From the NCBI GenBank assembly GCA_945861405.1, contig CAMAUL010000020.1:1-44330 (forward strand): a stretch of DNA of 44,330 nt, read 5' to 3'. The translations under genes were made by a program, and so were the position numbers. Below the pieces are notes generated by a model. It was not told the DNA's origin, did no database searches, and was given only the letters and a program-made list of their open reading frames with translations. Shown piece after piece: positions 8,314 to 15,904 of this stretch. The stretch is from Candidatus Methylobacter oryzae. GTDB taxonomy: Bacteria; Pseudomonadota; Gammaproteobacteria; Methylococcales; Methylomonadaceae. How positions within the stretch are numbered: the stretch's first letter is position 1; each line of letters opens with the position of its first letter.

Positions 8314-9643
8314 CCTGACTGGTGAACCGGCCCTGCGCAAGACGGGTTTGAACCGTATCGCCGACGCTGATTTGTTCGGCGGAACGAATGACTTCCCCGG
8401 TAGACGGGTTGATTGCCATCGCATAACCCCGGTTTAACGTTGCAAGCGGACTGACTGCATGCAGGGTTTGACTGGAACTTAGCAAACGTTGTTTGAGCTG
8501 CTCCAGTTTATGCGCGGTTGCAGCAATCAAGCGTTTACTCAAATACTCTTGCCGCTGTTTGTGGCTGTTGATGGTTACCGCAGGATTATGTTGCCATAAT
8601 TGGGCTGTTTTTGCCTCGACACTACCGGCCATATGCCGCAGTTTGCTGTGCATGGCTTGCTTAAGTCTGGCCTCCAGCTCATCCATGCGTTGGGCGTTTC
8701 TTGCCAGTTTCTGCCCCGGATGTTGCTGTTGCAAACGCTGGCTCAACCAATCTAAAGTTTGCTGTTTTTGGTTCAGCTTGCGCTGAAGTTGCTGTTGCAG
8801 CAAAGATTCCAGGTACACGAATCGGGACAGCCATTGCTGCTGATCGGGGCTGGCGTGTTCTGCTGCCGCCGACGGCGTTGCCGCGCGCAGGTCGGCGACA
8901 AAATCGGCAATGGTAAAATCGGTTTCGTGCCCGACCGCTGAAATGATCGGGATTTCGCTGTCATAAATCGCTCTGGCAACCAGCTCTTCATTGAATGCCC
9001 ACAGGTCTTCCAGCGACCCGCCGCCCCGTCCGAGTATGATCACGTCGCATTGCTTAAGCTGATTAGCGATAGCTATCGCCTTGGCAATTTCATGTTTGGC
9101 GTTATCGCCCTGCACCGCAACCGGATAAATAATAACCGGTATTGCCGCGAAACGCCGTTGCAGCACTGTCAGTATGTCGCGAATGGCTGCGCCTGACGGC
9201 GAGGTAATCACGCCGATGGCTGTCGGCAGCGTCGGCAGGGGCTGTTTATGCGCGGCATCGAACAGGCCTTGCTCCGACAACTTCAGCTTTAGCGTATCGA
9301 ACGCCCGACGCAAAGCCCCATCGCCTGCTTCTTCAATATGCTCGACGATCAGCTGGTAGTCGCCTCTGGGTTCGTACAGGCTGACTTGCGCCCGAACAAT
9401 GACCTGCTTACCGTTTTCCGGCTTAAACATCAATCGGCGCTGCTGGGGGCGGAACATCGCGCAACGCACCTGAGCGTTGGCATCTTTTAGCGTAAAATAA
9501 ATATGCCCTGACGATGGCTGCGCTAGATTAGATAGCTCTCCCTCAACCAGCACCGACAGAAAATGCTCGGCAAGCAACTGGCTGGTTGCCCGGTTAAGCT
9601 GGGTAACGGTGATGATGTTGCGTGATATGGAAGCGGCTGTCAT
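8291..9643 (-). CDS. xseA: Exodeoxyribonuclease VII large subunit
   Basis: Large subunit of the single-strand-specific nuclease ExoVII, used in DNA repair. The 450-residue protein has an N-terminal OB-fold for single-stranded DNA (ELSNLAQPSSGHIYFTLKD), the catalytic core with GRGGGSLEDLWAFNEE and AVGHETDFT, a long Gln-rich coiled-coil stretch (about 270-390), and the terminal ARxxQGxF-type segment. xseB is not in the window. It lies 41 bases after the upstream PilZ gene on the same strand and may share its transcript. Confidence 0.97.
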   Translation of the reverse strand: MTAASISRNIITVTQLNRATSQLLAEHFLSVLVEGELSNLAQPSSGHIYFTLKDANAQVRCAMFRPQQRRLMFKPENGKQVIVRAQVSLYEPRGDYQLIVEHIEEAGDGALRRAFDTLKLKLSEQGLFDAAHKQPLPTLPTAIGVITSPSGAAIRDILTVLQRRFAAIPVIIYPVAVQGDNAKHEIAKAIAIANQLKQCDVIILGRGGGSLEDLWAFNEELVARAIYDSEIPIISAVGHETDFTIADFVADLRAATPSAAAEHASPDQQQWLSRFVYLESLLQQQLQRKLNQKQQTLDWLSQRLQQQHPGQKLARNAQRMDELEARLKQAMHSKLRHMAGSVEAKTAQLWQHNPAVTINSHKQRQEYLSKRLIAATAHKLEQLKQRLLSSSQTLHAVSPLATLNRGYAMAINPSTGEVIRSAEQISVGDTVQTRLAQGRFTSQVKDIHQD

Positions 9644-9684
9644 TGCCTTACGCGGGTTGAGTGTGTTTGTATGGCAAAAAGAGA

Positions 9685-10422
9685 TTAATCCCGCTCACTC
9701 TGTTTTTGTATGCTTTCCCGTTGCAGCTGATTGATATAGCGCTGAACGGTTGATTCAAATGCAGGCGTTATCTGGGTAAATAAACAGCCTATTTTCTGAA
9801 TTTTGAGCGCAGCAATTTTATCCGGGTTAATTATGCGCTTAGAACAGACACTAAAAGAGATAAGATCTTCACCTGTTTCTGAAAGCACCAGTTTACACTG
9901 TTCAAATTTCGCGCCAGGAACCAACAAGTTGGATATTTCTGTTGAGGTATTTAGTAGTGAAAAACCCGTAAGACTAATGTCGTTTAATATCAACTGAACG
10001 GGTTCCTGACCCTCCTGTGCCAACTCGCAATAACTGCCTTTTGATCGCGGTGACGTTATCCGAAAGAATTCCCTACGCTGCATCCAAAAGATTGATTCAG
10101 GAATCGGCATAGTAAACGCCGGCTCTCCATTATAGAGGGTTTGCGTCAGCCCACTTCCTTTGAAAGAAACTTTAATACCTGAAAAATCGGCGTCAAAAGT
10201 AATGCTGTCGGCCTTAAGCAGCTGTTGGTTTAAATCATCTTTGGATCCGTAATCAAAAATAATGGCCTTATTTGCTTCGTCAATATCAATTATTGCGGTA
10301 AGAAAAGATGCTTTGTCTTCGCCGAAACGTACGCTGAGTAAGCGTTTATTCTTAATCAATATCGATAAATTTTGAATTATTGACCTTGGATTGTAGATTA
10401 AAAAAGAAGAGGCTTCGTTCAT
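9685..10422 (-). CDS. YcgR-like PilZ-domain protein, copy 1
   Basis: Predicted c-di-GMP receptor. The 245-residue protein has an N-terminal YcgR-type domain (about 10-110) and a C-terminal PilZ domain. The c-di-GMP motifs are intact: R117-EFF-R121 in the RxxxR motif and D148-I-S150-L-T-G153 in the D/NxSxxG motif. YcgR itself brakes flagellar motors, but the target here is unknown and no flagellar gene is nearby. It is a tandem duplicate of the next gene upstream, with identical motif numbering. Its C-terminus (after about 215) is helical and charged. Confidence 0.88.
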   Translation of the reverse strand: MNEASSFLIYNPRSIIQNLSILIKNKRLLSVRFGEDKASFLTAIIDIDEANKAIIFDYGSKDDLNQQLLKADSITFDADFSGIKVSFKGSGLTQTLYNGEPAFTMPIPESIFWMQRREFFRITSPRSKGSYCELAQEGQEPVQLILNDISLTGFSLLNTSTEISNLLVPGAKFEQCKLVLSETGEDLISFSVCSKRIINPDKIAALKIQKIGCLFTQITPAFESTVQRYINQLQRESIQKQSERD

Positions 10423-10567
10423 TAGTCATAACCCTGTATTTTTTGCATATTATCGAACAGCTGGTGTGCGGTCATAGATGTTTTTCTAGTAAAAGGCGAC
10501 GTCAAGCATCTTCGCTACGCTGCTCCTGCATAACTCCGTAATTGTAGCCATGTGCCAATTTAAGACA

Positions 10568-11287
10568 TCACTCTTTCTGCAAGTCTTCTCGTTGAATTTG
10601 CTGCATATAGCGCTGAATAATCTCTTCAACTGGACGGGTTACCTTGATAAATCTACAGCCTACTTTCTGAATTTTTTGAATTTTATCAGGGTTAATGATG
10701 TACTTGGCACAGACCTCAAAAGAAATCATGCCTTCACCTGCGTCTGCCAGAATGAGCTTACATTGCTCAAATACTTCACCGGGAACCAGTAAATCGGAAA
10801 CTTCTTTGGAAACATTAAGCATCGCAAAACCTGAAAGACTGATGTCATATAACTTAAGATTAACGGGGGGCTTACCTTGTAACATTAACTGACAGTAACT
10901 GGGTTTTGTAAGCGGGGTCTTTACCCTGAAGTATTCTCTACGCTGCATCCAGAAAAGCGATTTAGGGATAGGCATACTAAATGCAGCCTCCCCTTTATGA
11001 GCTATTTTCTTTAGCCCGGCTCCAGTGAAAGAAACGTCAATGCCTGAAAAAACAGTGTCGAAATTGATTTTGGAGGCACTGAGAATGCGTTGATTTAAAT
11101 CGTCTTTAGGTCCCCAATCTAAAATCACCGTATGATTTTTTTCATTCATGTCGAGCAATGTAGTGATATAGGATTCATTAGTTATTCCAAAACGAGCAGT
11201 AAGCAAGCACTTATTTTTAATTAATAACGATAAATGACTGATTATTTGCCTTGAATTTTGGATTGAAAAAGAAGATAAGTCGTTCAT
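10568..11287 (-). CDS. YcgR-like PilZ-domain protein, copy 2
   Basis: Paralogue of the downstream gene, 239 residues, same domain order: YcgR-like N-terminal domain, then PilZ with R117-EYF-R121 and D148-I-S150-L-S-G153. Long stretches such as SILIKNK/SLLIKNK, KDDLNQ and MPIP-S-FWMQRRE are shared, yet many surface positions differ, so the duplication is not recent. The start lacks a clear ribosome-binding site. A 145-base spacer separates the two genes. They probably bind the same second messenger with different affinities or outputs. Confidence 0.87.
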   Translation of the reverse strand: MNDLSSFSIQNSRQIISHLSLLIKNKCLLTARFGITNESYITTLLDMNEKNHTVILDWGPKDDLNQRILSASKINFDTVFSGIDVSFTGAGLKKIAHKGEAAFSMPIPKSLFWMQRREYFRVKTPLTKPSYCQLMLQGKPPVNLKLYDISLSGFAMLNVSKEVSDLLVPGEVFEQCKLILADAGEGMISFEVCAKYIINPDKIQKIQKVGCRFIKVTRPVEEIIQRYMQQIQREDLQKE

Positions 11288-11421
11288 TAATATGTGTTAA
11301 TTAGTTATTGATTTTTGCATTAAAGCAAACCATTTACGTAAAAACTCACGTCTTCTGTAAGCTTTCGCGTTAAATTTGCTGCGTAAATGCAAAATAGTTT
11401 ATCTAAACGAGGGGATTAGCC

Positions 11422-11475
11422 AGATGAATTGTAGCCTACCCTTTGATTTTGGTGGTTACGCTACGTGGTTCATCT
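11422..11475. repeat. Nested imperfect palindrome upstream of the SMR exporter gene
   Basis: AGATGAA (11422-11428) pairs with TTCATCT (11469-11475), and inside it GTAGC (11431-11435) pairs with GCTAC (11460-11464). It stands in the 263-base gap between PilZ copy 2 and the exporter. A copy of the MITE end motif AATGCCGCTAAGTT follows at 11488. It could be a repeat or a leader-RNA hairpin. I could not match it to a guanidine riboswitch. Confidence 0.4.
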
Positions 11476-11550
11476 AAAATGTTTTTAAATGCCGCTAAGT
11501 TTAGTATATTGTAGGATATTTGGTAGCCCAGTACAAAAAAAGAGGTGTTC

Positions 11551-11871
11551 GTGGCGTGGTTTCTTTTATTTTCTGCAGGGTTTGCAGAAATCGTATTCGC
11601 TTTAAGTCTTAAATATAATCAGGGCTTTACCAAGCTGTGGCCGAGCATCATAACAATGGTGTCCGGCGGCTGTAGTTTTTATCTATTGATATTAGCAATC
11701 AAAACGTTACCACTGGGAACTGCATACGCCGTATGGACAGGCATGGGTGCAGTCGGCGTGGCGGTGTTAGGTATAGTTCTTTTTAAAGAATCGGCCGACT
11801 GGTATCGTTTGCTGTCCATTACGCTGGTCGTTGCCGGAATTATCGGCCTTAAATTAACCGATAGCGCTTAA
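11551..11871 (+). CDS. Small multidrug resistance family exporter, guanidinium type (SugE/Gdx-like)
   Basis: Four-helix inner-membrane proton-coupled exporter, expected to move guanidinium. The 106-residue protein has the conserved membrane-embedded Glu in helix 1 (AGFAEIVFA) and the GTAYAVWTGMGAVG motif typical of the SugE/Gdx branch rather than EmrE-type drug pumps. I chose the GTG at 11551 because AGAGG lies five bases before it. A GTG two codons earlier is less well placed. One base separates its stop from the TusB start, which suggests one transcript with tusB and tusE. Confidence 0.85.
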   Translation: MAWFLLFSAGFAEIVFALSLKYNQGFTKLWPSIITMVSGGCSFYLLILAIKTLPLGTAYAVWTGMGAVGVAVLGIVLFKESADWYRLLSITLVVAGIIGLKLTDSA

Positions 11872-11872
11872 C

Positions 11873-12163
11873 GTGCTGCACCTTATTTTTCAGTCGCCTG
11901 TTGAAACTGCCATTTTGGGGCGCATTGATCCCGGGGATATTGTCGTATTTCTTGAAAACGCAGTTCTGCGAACATTACAAAATAGCGCCATCAGCGGTAC
12001 GCTAACCCGGCAGTTAGACCGCAACCGCCTTTGCGTGTTGTCAGATGACATTGCCGTGCGCGGAATCGCCTCCGATGAACTGGTTAAAGGCATTGAGGTG
12101 ATCGATTATGCAGAGTTGGTTGAGTTGACGGTTAATAACCCGGTCATTCAATCATGGACGTAA
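11873..12163 (+). CDS. tusB: TusB/DsrH-family sulfur-relay protein
   Basis: Component of the sulfur relay for tRNA wobble-uridine 2-thiolation in E. coli (TusBCD), or DsrH in sulfur oxidisers. The 96-residue protein starts MLHLIFQSP (GTG codon) and ends LVELTVNNPVIQSW, both matching TusB closely. The only cysteine, C54, sits in the strand where E. coli has Ala, so no conserved catalytic Cys is evident. The usual partners TusC and TusD are not next to it. The gene overlaps tusE by 10 bases. Confidence 0.8.
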   Translation: MLHLIFQSPVETAILGRIDPGDIVVFLENAVLRTLQNSAISGTLTRQLDRNRLCVLSDDIAVRGIASDELVKGIEVIDYAELVELTVNNPVIQSWT

Positions 12164-12486
12164 CAAATCAGGATTTGCGACTGGAAACAACCGAGCAGGG
12201 CTTTTTGATCGACCCCGCAGACTGGAATGAAGATGTCGCCGAGCAGCTGGCCGCGTTAAACCATATCAAGTTGAATGCCGAACACTGGGAAATCATTTTG
12301 TTCATCCGGCGTTATTATCAACAGTTTAAACATTTGCCTAATGCGCGGGTTTTTACCAAAGCGGTTGCCAAGGAGCTGGGCGAGGCCAAGGGCAACAGCC
12401 GTTATTTACATAAGTTGTTTCCCGACGGCCCGTTAAAATACGCCTGCAAGTTGGCCGGTTTGCCTAAGCCGCCTACCTGCTTGTAG
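12154..12486 (+). CDS. tusE: TusE/DsrC-family sulfur-carrier protein
   Basis: Small cytoplasmic sulfur carrier. The 110-residue protein keeps the mobile C-terminal arm KYACKLAGLPKPPTCL with two cysteines, C98 and the penultimate C109. From memory, true DsrC proteins carry both, whereas E. coli TusE keeps only the penultimate one, so the function could go beyond tRNA thiolation. It overlaps tusB by 10 bases. With no dsr genes in view I keep the TusE name but flag DsrC-like chemistry. Confidence 0.85.
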   Translation: MDVTNQDLRLETTEQGFLIDPADWNEDVAEQLAALNHIKLNAEHWEIILFIRRYYQQFKHLPNARVFTKAVAKELGEAKGNSRYLHKLFPDGPLKYACKLAGLPKPPTCL

Positions 12487-12500
12487 CGCTATGCGCTTTT
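12485..12500 (+). terminator. Weak terminator after tusE
   Basis: AGCGC and GCGCT form a 5-bp stem with a 3-base loop, directly after the stop codon, followed by TTTTAAT. The stem is short, so efficiency is doubtful. Confidence 0.35.
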
Positions 12501-12510
12501 AATCATTTCG

Positions 12511-12655
12511 TCCACGAAAACCAAAAGTAGGCGCCTCTAGGCGACACAAAAAGCACGAAAACTTCCAAAGAAATACAAAACTGCACCCCAAATGGGGGAC
12601 AGCGAAACCACTACAACATCCTGATTTATTTTGTGTCTTTCGTGTTTTTCGTGGA
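12511..12655. repeat. Intergenic palindromic element with CACGAAAA words
   Basis: TCCACGAAAA (12511-12520) is matched by TTTTCGTGGA at the other end (12646-12655), and the inner words CACGAAAA and GACACAAAA recur inverted in the right arm. It fills the 193-base gap between the tail-to-tail genes tusE and hslR. It looks like a short non-coding dispersed repeat. Confidence 0.5.
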
Positions 12656-12679
12656 TAAACTGCGGTTTTTAGGTTAATC

Positions 12680-13072
12680 CTACCCTTGCTTAAACTGATG
12701 GATCAGACGCCGTTCTTTTTTGTTAGGTTTATGATCCCTGCCGCTAAAGTCGAACAATTCACGTTGCTCCCGGTTTTTAATGATTTGCAGCTCACGTTTG
12801 GCTAGGCTTTCAGCGCTTTCCTGATAAAGCAAAACCGCTTCTTTAGCCGAGCGCCGTTGACCGTTAATGGCGACAATCGTGATCTCCCAGCGATAATTAT
12901 CTTTACTGATAGAGAGCATGGCACCGGTTTTTACTTCTTTTCCGGGCTTGCTGCGTTGCTCGTTAACATGCACTTTTCCACCGGAAATAGCCTCTGCAGC
13001 CAAACTACGCGTCTTAAAAAAACGCGCAGTCCACAACCATTTATCCAGACGAATAGTTTCCAGTTCAGCCAC
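12680..13072 (-). CDS. hslR: Hsp15-like ribosome-associated S4-domain protein
   Basis: Binds stalled 50S subunits carrying nascent chains after heat stress. The 130-residue protein opens with the S4 domain (IRLDKWLWTARFFKTRSLAAEAISGGKVHVN), followed by a basic C-terminal tail rich in KR residues, as in E. coli Hsp15. The GTG start shares one base with the TAG stop of the upstream rhodanese gene (TAGTG), so translational coupling is likely. Confidence 0.93.
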   Translation of the reverse strand: MAELETIRLDKWLWTARFFKTRSLAAEAISGGKVHVNEQRSKPGKEVKTGAMLSISKDNYRWEITIVAINGQRRSAKEAVLLYQESAESLAKRELQIIKNREQRELFDFSGRDHKPNKKERRLIHQFKQG

Positions 13073-13431
13073 TAGACGACTTCATTACCGCTATCAGTCC
13101 ACGCCTTAAATCCGCCTGCCATGCTGACGGCATTGCTGAATCCGATCTTGTTTAAGGCTTCTGTTGCCAATGCGGAGCGGCCGCCGGATTGGCAATAAAC
13201 GATGATATGGGCATCTTGTTTATCCTGAAAGTCAGGATGCGAGCCGATCTTAAATTCCAGTACCCCGCGAGGTATGTTGAACGCGCCAGGCAAATGGCCT
13301 GCGGTATACTCGGTAAGCTCTCTGACATCCAGAATTAAGCTGGTTTCCAAACTTTCTTTTGCATCATCAATATCAATTTCAACAATATGCTGTTTAGCTT
13401 GAGCAACAAGATCCATTGCGGTAAGTGTCAT
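13072..13431 (-). CDS. Single-domain rhodanese-like sulfurtransferase
   Basis: Predicted cytoplasmic sulfur-transfer protein. The 119-residue form starts at ATG 13431 (MTLTAMDL), placed seven bases after AGAG. Earlier in-frame starts would add an unlikely leader. The domain is complete: LILDVRE, the HLPGAFNIPRG segment and the active-site loop CQSGGRS with C80. The six-residue loop length fits sulfur donors rather than arsenate or Cdc25-type phosphatases. It overlaps hslR by one base. Partner and substrate are unknown. Confidence 0.85.
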   Translation of the reverse strand: MTLTAMDLVAQAKQHIVEIDIDDAKESLETSLILDVRELTEYTAGHLPGAFNIPRGVLEFKIGSHPDFQDKQDAHIIVYCQSGGRSALATEALNKIGFSNAVSMAGGFKAWTDSGNEVV

Positions 13432-13554
13432 AATCATCTCTGGAAAAATAATAAATAATGTTAACTGGGTTCTTGTGCCGGGTACTCGCCAATTCGCCAT
13501 TTCTTAACGAAGCGGCTAAATTTCTCTGAAACCGGGGCAAATGTCAACAGCCGC

Positions 13555-13631
13555 GTAGGGTACGCTGCGCGTACCACTTTCAAAGTGTACCGATAGTCAA
13601 ACTCCCAAAAGGTACGCGTAGCGTACCCTAC
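13555..13631. repeat. 77-bp palindromic element with 21-bp arms
   Basis: The arms at 13555-13575 and 13611-13631 are inverted copies with one mismatch and contain GTAGGGTACGC and CGCGTACC. A small ACTTT/AAAGT hairpin sits in the loop. It lies between the rhodanese and methyltransferase genes, ending 4 bases before the methyltransferase stop, so it could act on message stability. The GTACGC-rich words are of a type often seen dispersed in proteobacterial genomes. Confidence 0.7.
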
Positions 13632-13635
13632 ATGG

Positions 13636-14532
13636 CTACTCTTTTTCCAGAGCCGCAGAGACGGCATTTTGCAGGTGCGCGAGTGAACCTCCTGCTCGAT
13701 AACTAAAACTGACATGCAGCAAAGCACCGGCTTTCGCCTGAATAGGCTCGGCAAGCGGCAACACCAAGTAATGATTATGCCATTCGATAACTGAGCTATC
13801 TCCCGCTGAAATGGACAGGATATTTTTGGTGATAAAACGCAATGCGTTCACTTGCCCGGCTTCCAGGCTAAATGCACCTTTCCAGCTGAACGCCTCAGAC
13901 ACTGTTTGCGTGAAATCGACGGTACTGTAAACCTGAGGAAACGCTAACTCCGTAGTATCGGCCTGAACGGCTTTCGGCAGTTGAAATTGCATTATCGGCG
14001 CATGAAACCCCATGAACTGGTAATTTTGTTGCACAGGCTGGACGGCCATAATCACGGCCTCGGGGATAAAACGCGGCAAAGGGCCGCCGAAACGCTGCAA
14101 ATAGCGTTTTTTGAAGCTCTTGATAATTTCAATTTGTTTTTCACACACCATCGCGGAATGGAGCATTTCGCAGATGACTATGTCCACCGGCTCAGGAGGC
14201 AAATACTCAAAGGCGTTGGCATGCACCAGTTCAACTTTATCGCCGCCCGGATTAAGTTTCAACAGACGCCGGGCTTCCCTGACCAAATCGGGATTAAACT
14301 CCACGCACCATACTTTACTGGCCTTGGCTGCTGCAAACCAGGACAATACGCCGGTGCCGCCGCCTAAATCGAGTACCTTGGCACCGGGAAAGACGGTCTG
14401 CTCTATAGCGGCTTTGAACGAACCCATTCGGTATTGATCCATCAACATGTGGTGATGGTATTGCAATGGAATGAACTGACCCAGATAGCAGTCCTCTTCA
14501 GCTTGCGCCACTGCATTCATGAATTGAGTCAT
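13636..14532 (-). CDS. PRMT-like SAM-dependent methyltransferase
   Basis: Class I methyltransferase that looks like a protein arginine methyltransferase. In the 298-residue form, motif I is VLDLGGGTG (53-61), the acidic ribose-binding residue is E78 in CVEFNPD, and a loop CEMLHSAMVCE places two glutamates, E122 and E131, nine residues apart, as in the double-E loop of PRMTs. An N-terminal HHHMLMDQYRM segment resembles the PRMT EMLKDEVR helix, and FSWKGAF could stand for the THW loop. The C-terminal half is predicted beta-rich. I chose ATG 14532, five bases after AGGA, over ATG 14538. Substrate is unknown. Confidence 0.7.
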   Translation of the reverse strand: MTQFMNAVAQAEEDCYLGQFIPLQYHHHMLMDQYRMGSFKAAIEQTVFPGAKVLDLGGGTGVLSWFAAAKASKVWCVEFNPDLVREARRLLKLNPGGDKVELVHANAFEYLPPEPVDIVICEMLHSAMVCEKQIEIIKSFKKRYLQRFGGPLPRFIPEAVIMAVQPVQQNYQFMGFHAPIMQFQLPKAVQADTTELAFPQVYSTVDFTQTVSEAFSWKGAFSLEAGQVNALRFITKNILSISAGDSSVIEWHNHYLVLPLAEPIQAKAGALLHVSFSYRAGGSLAHLQNAVSAALEKE

Positions 14533-14729
14533 GCTCATCCTTTAGAAAAAAATCAAATAACTTGAATGCATATAGACCTGCAATATCGAATACAATCAGC
14601 ATGTTATTTTTAAGGTTGCGTTATCATTATTTTAATAGAGTAGCTTAATTCTATAAAAATACCGGCTTAACCATAAGCTTAAGCTAAATAACCATAAAAT
14701 ACATTACTTAAATAATCAGAAGGCTATCA

Positions 14730-14864
14730 GTGCAAACCGATTACGTCGCCAAAAAACGCTATCAACAGCTGTATTGCCAAGTCCTGGCCGCCATCGTCAT
14801 CGGCATTGCTCTCGGCCATTTCTACCCTGAAACCGGCGTCGCGATGAAGCCGCTCGGCGACGGC
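14730..14864 (+). pseudogene. dctA: 5' remnant of dctA (C4-dicarboxylate:cation symporter)
   Basis: A GTG start with AGAAGG seven bases upstream leads into 45 codons that match the DctA N-terminus: a basic leader, [18 protein letters not shown], then MKPLGDG. At residue 45 the similarity stops. The frame runs on to 14960 with unrelated residues, and the rest of the roughly 430-residue transporter is missing. Translation signals look intact, so a short membrane peptide may still be made. A GGAACACGG palindrome lies 70 bases after the breakpoint. Confidence 0.75.
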
Positions 14865-14934
14865 GTTGCCACTGTGGTTGCCGCCAGATGGGAAAATGAA
14901 TTGGATATGCAAAAGCTTGAACTTGAGTTGAATG

Positions 14935-14989
14935 GGAACACGGATAAAAAATCCGTTTAAATCCGTCTAATCCGTAGCACCCGTGTTCC
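14935..14989. repeat. Palindromic element GGAACACGG/CCGTGTTCC with tandem ATCCGT words
   Basis: Perfect 9-bp arms at 14935-14943 and 14981-14989 enclose near-tandem 10-base units (ATCCGTTTAA, ATCCGTCTAA, then TCCGT). It lies between the dctA remnant and the nuclease gene and may have taken part in the deletion that truncated dctA. Confidence 0.55.
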
Positions 14990-15019
14990 ATCCCTTATTA
15001 ATTATTATGCAGGTTGACC

Positions 15020-15883
15020 ATGAGAATTTTACTGGTTTTATTGTTATGTTTGCCCGGCTGGGTTAACGCCGAAATCTACGAATGGCAGGATACCAACGGC
15101 AGCAAACATTTTTCCGACCGCCAGGGATGGTGGAAATGTCGCAATCGGTCGGGAACCGATGCGACCGAGTGTCCGGTTGCCGATGCAAAAATAATCGATA
15201 TAAAACCGGGCTATGATTTTTTCAGAGTCAAGGCCGTTTACGATGGCGATACCGTGATGCTGGAAGACGGTCGTAAAATACGGTTTTTGGGCATCAATAC
15301 ACCGGAGATTCAGCACAGGGACAAACTGGCCGATGCAGGCGGCGGCGAAGCCAAACGCTGGTTAACCGATAAACTGAAAAACGCCAAAGTTCGCCTTGAA
15401 ATAGGCACGGAAAAAACCGACAAATACGACAGGACGCTGGCGCATTTGTTCACCGAGAACAAAGAGCATATCAACCTGCAACTAGTTGCAGCAGGCTTGG
15501 CGGCGGTCAGCATTTATCCGCCCGATTTGCATTATGTCAATGAATTGGTTAAGGCTCAGGATCAGGCAGAGCAAGCCAAGCTTGGTATCTGGGCTCGGCC
15601 TGAATACGCCGCAATCCCGGTTACCAGACTTACCGAAGTCGGACATCCGGGCTGGACGCGTCTGGTCGGCAAGGTGGTTAATATCCGCAAAACCCGGAAA
15701 TCGGTTTATCTGGAGTTTTCTGATGCCTTCGAGGCACGTATCGAGAGCCAATGGCTGGATTTATTTCCCGATGTTAACGGCTATTTGGGCAAAACCATCG
15801 AAGTGCGCGGCTGGCTAAACAAAAGCAAAGGCCATTTGTCGATGCTGATCCGTCATCCGAGTGCGATTAAGGAAAATCCCTAA
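15020..15883 (+). CDS. Exported DUF4124-thermonuclease protein
   Basis: Predicted periplasmic or secreted nuclease. The 287-residue form starts at ATG 15020 with AGG six bases upstream. The signal peptide ends near VNA (17). A DUF4124-like segment follows (EIYEWQDTNGSKHFSD), then a staphylococcal-nuclease domain (about 67-195) with the catalytic set R88 (KIRFLG), E96 (NTPE) and R138 (DKYDR), and D77 in YDGDTV for calcium. A further beta-rich domain (about 205-287) resembles an OB-fold. All catalytic residues are present, so activity is likely. Substrate could be extracellular DNA or RNA. Confidence 0.88.
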   Translation: MRILLVLLLCLPGWVNAEIYEWQDTNGSKHFSDRQGWWKCRNRSGTDATECPVADAKIIDIKPGYDFFRVKAVYDGDTVMLEDGRKIRFLGINTPEIQHRDKLADAGGGEAKRWLTDKLKNAKVRLEIGTEKTDKYDRTLAHLFTENKEHINLQLVAAGLAAVSIYPPDLHYVNELVKAQDQAEQAKLGIWARPEYAAIPVTRLTEVGHPGWTRLVGKVVNIRKTRKSVYLEFSDAFEARIESQWLDLFPDVNGYLGKTIEVRGWLNKSKGHLSMLIRHPSAIKENP

Positions 15884-15904
15884 CTATTTAACAGTCAAAA
15901 AATA

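Noticed and set aside
11288-11550. A guanidine riboswitch (ykkC or mini-ykkC) in the leader of the SugE-like gene
   Set aside because: The leader has a nested hairpin and one ACGA word, but neither paired ACGR tetraloop hairpins nor the conserved guanidine-I core could be found.
14951-14975. Short CRISPR-like direct repeats (ATCCGTTTAA, ATCCGTCTAA)
   Set aside because: Units of 10 bases with no spacers and only about 2.5 copies. Part of a palindromic element.
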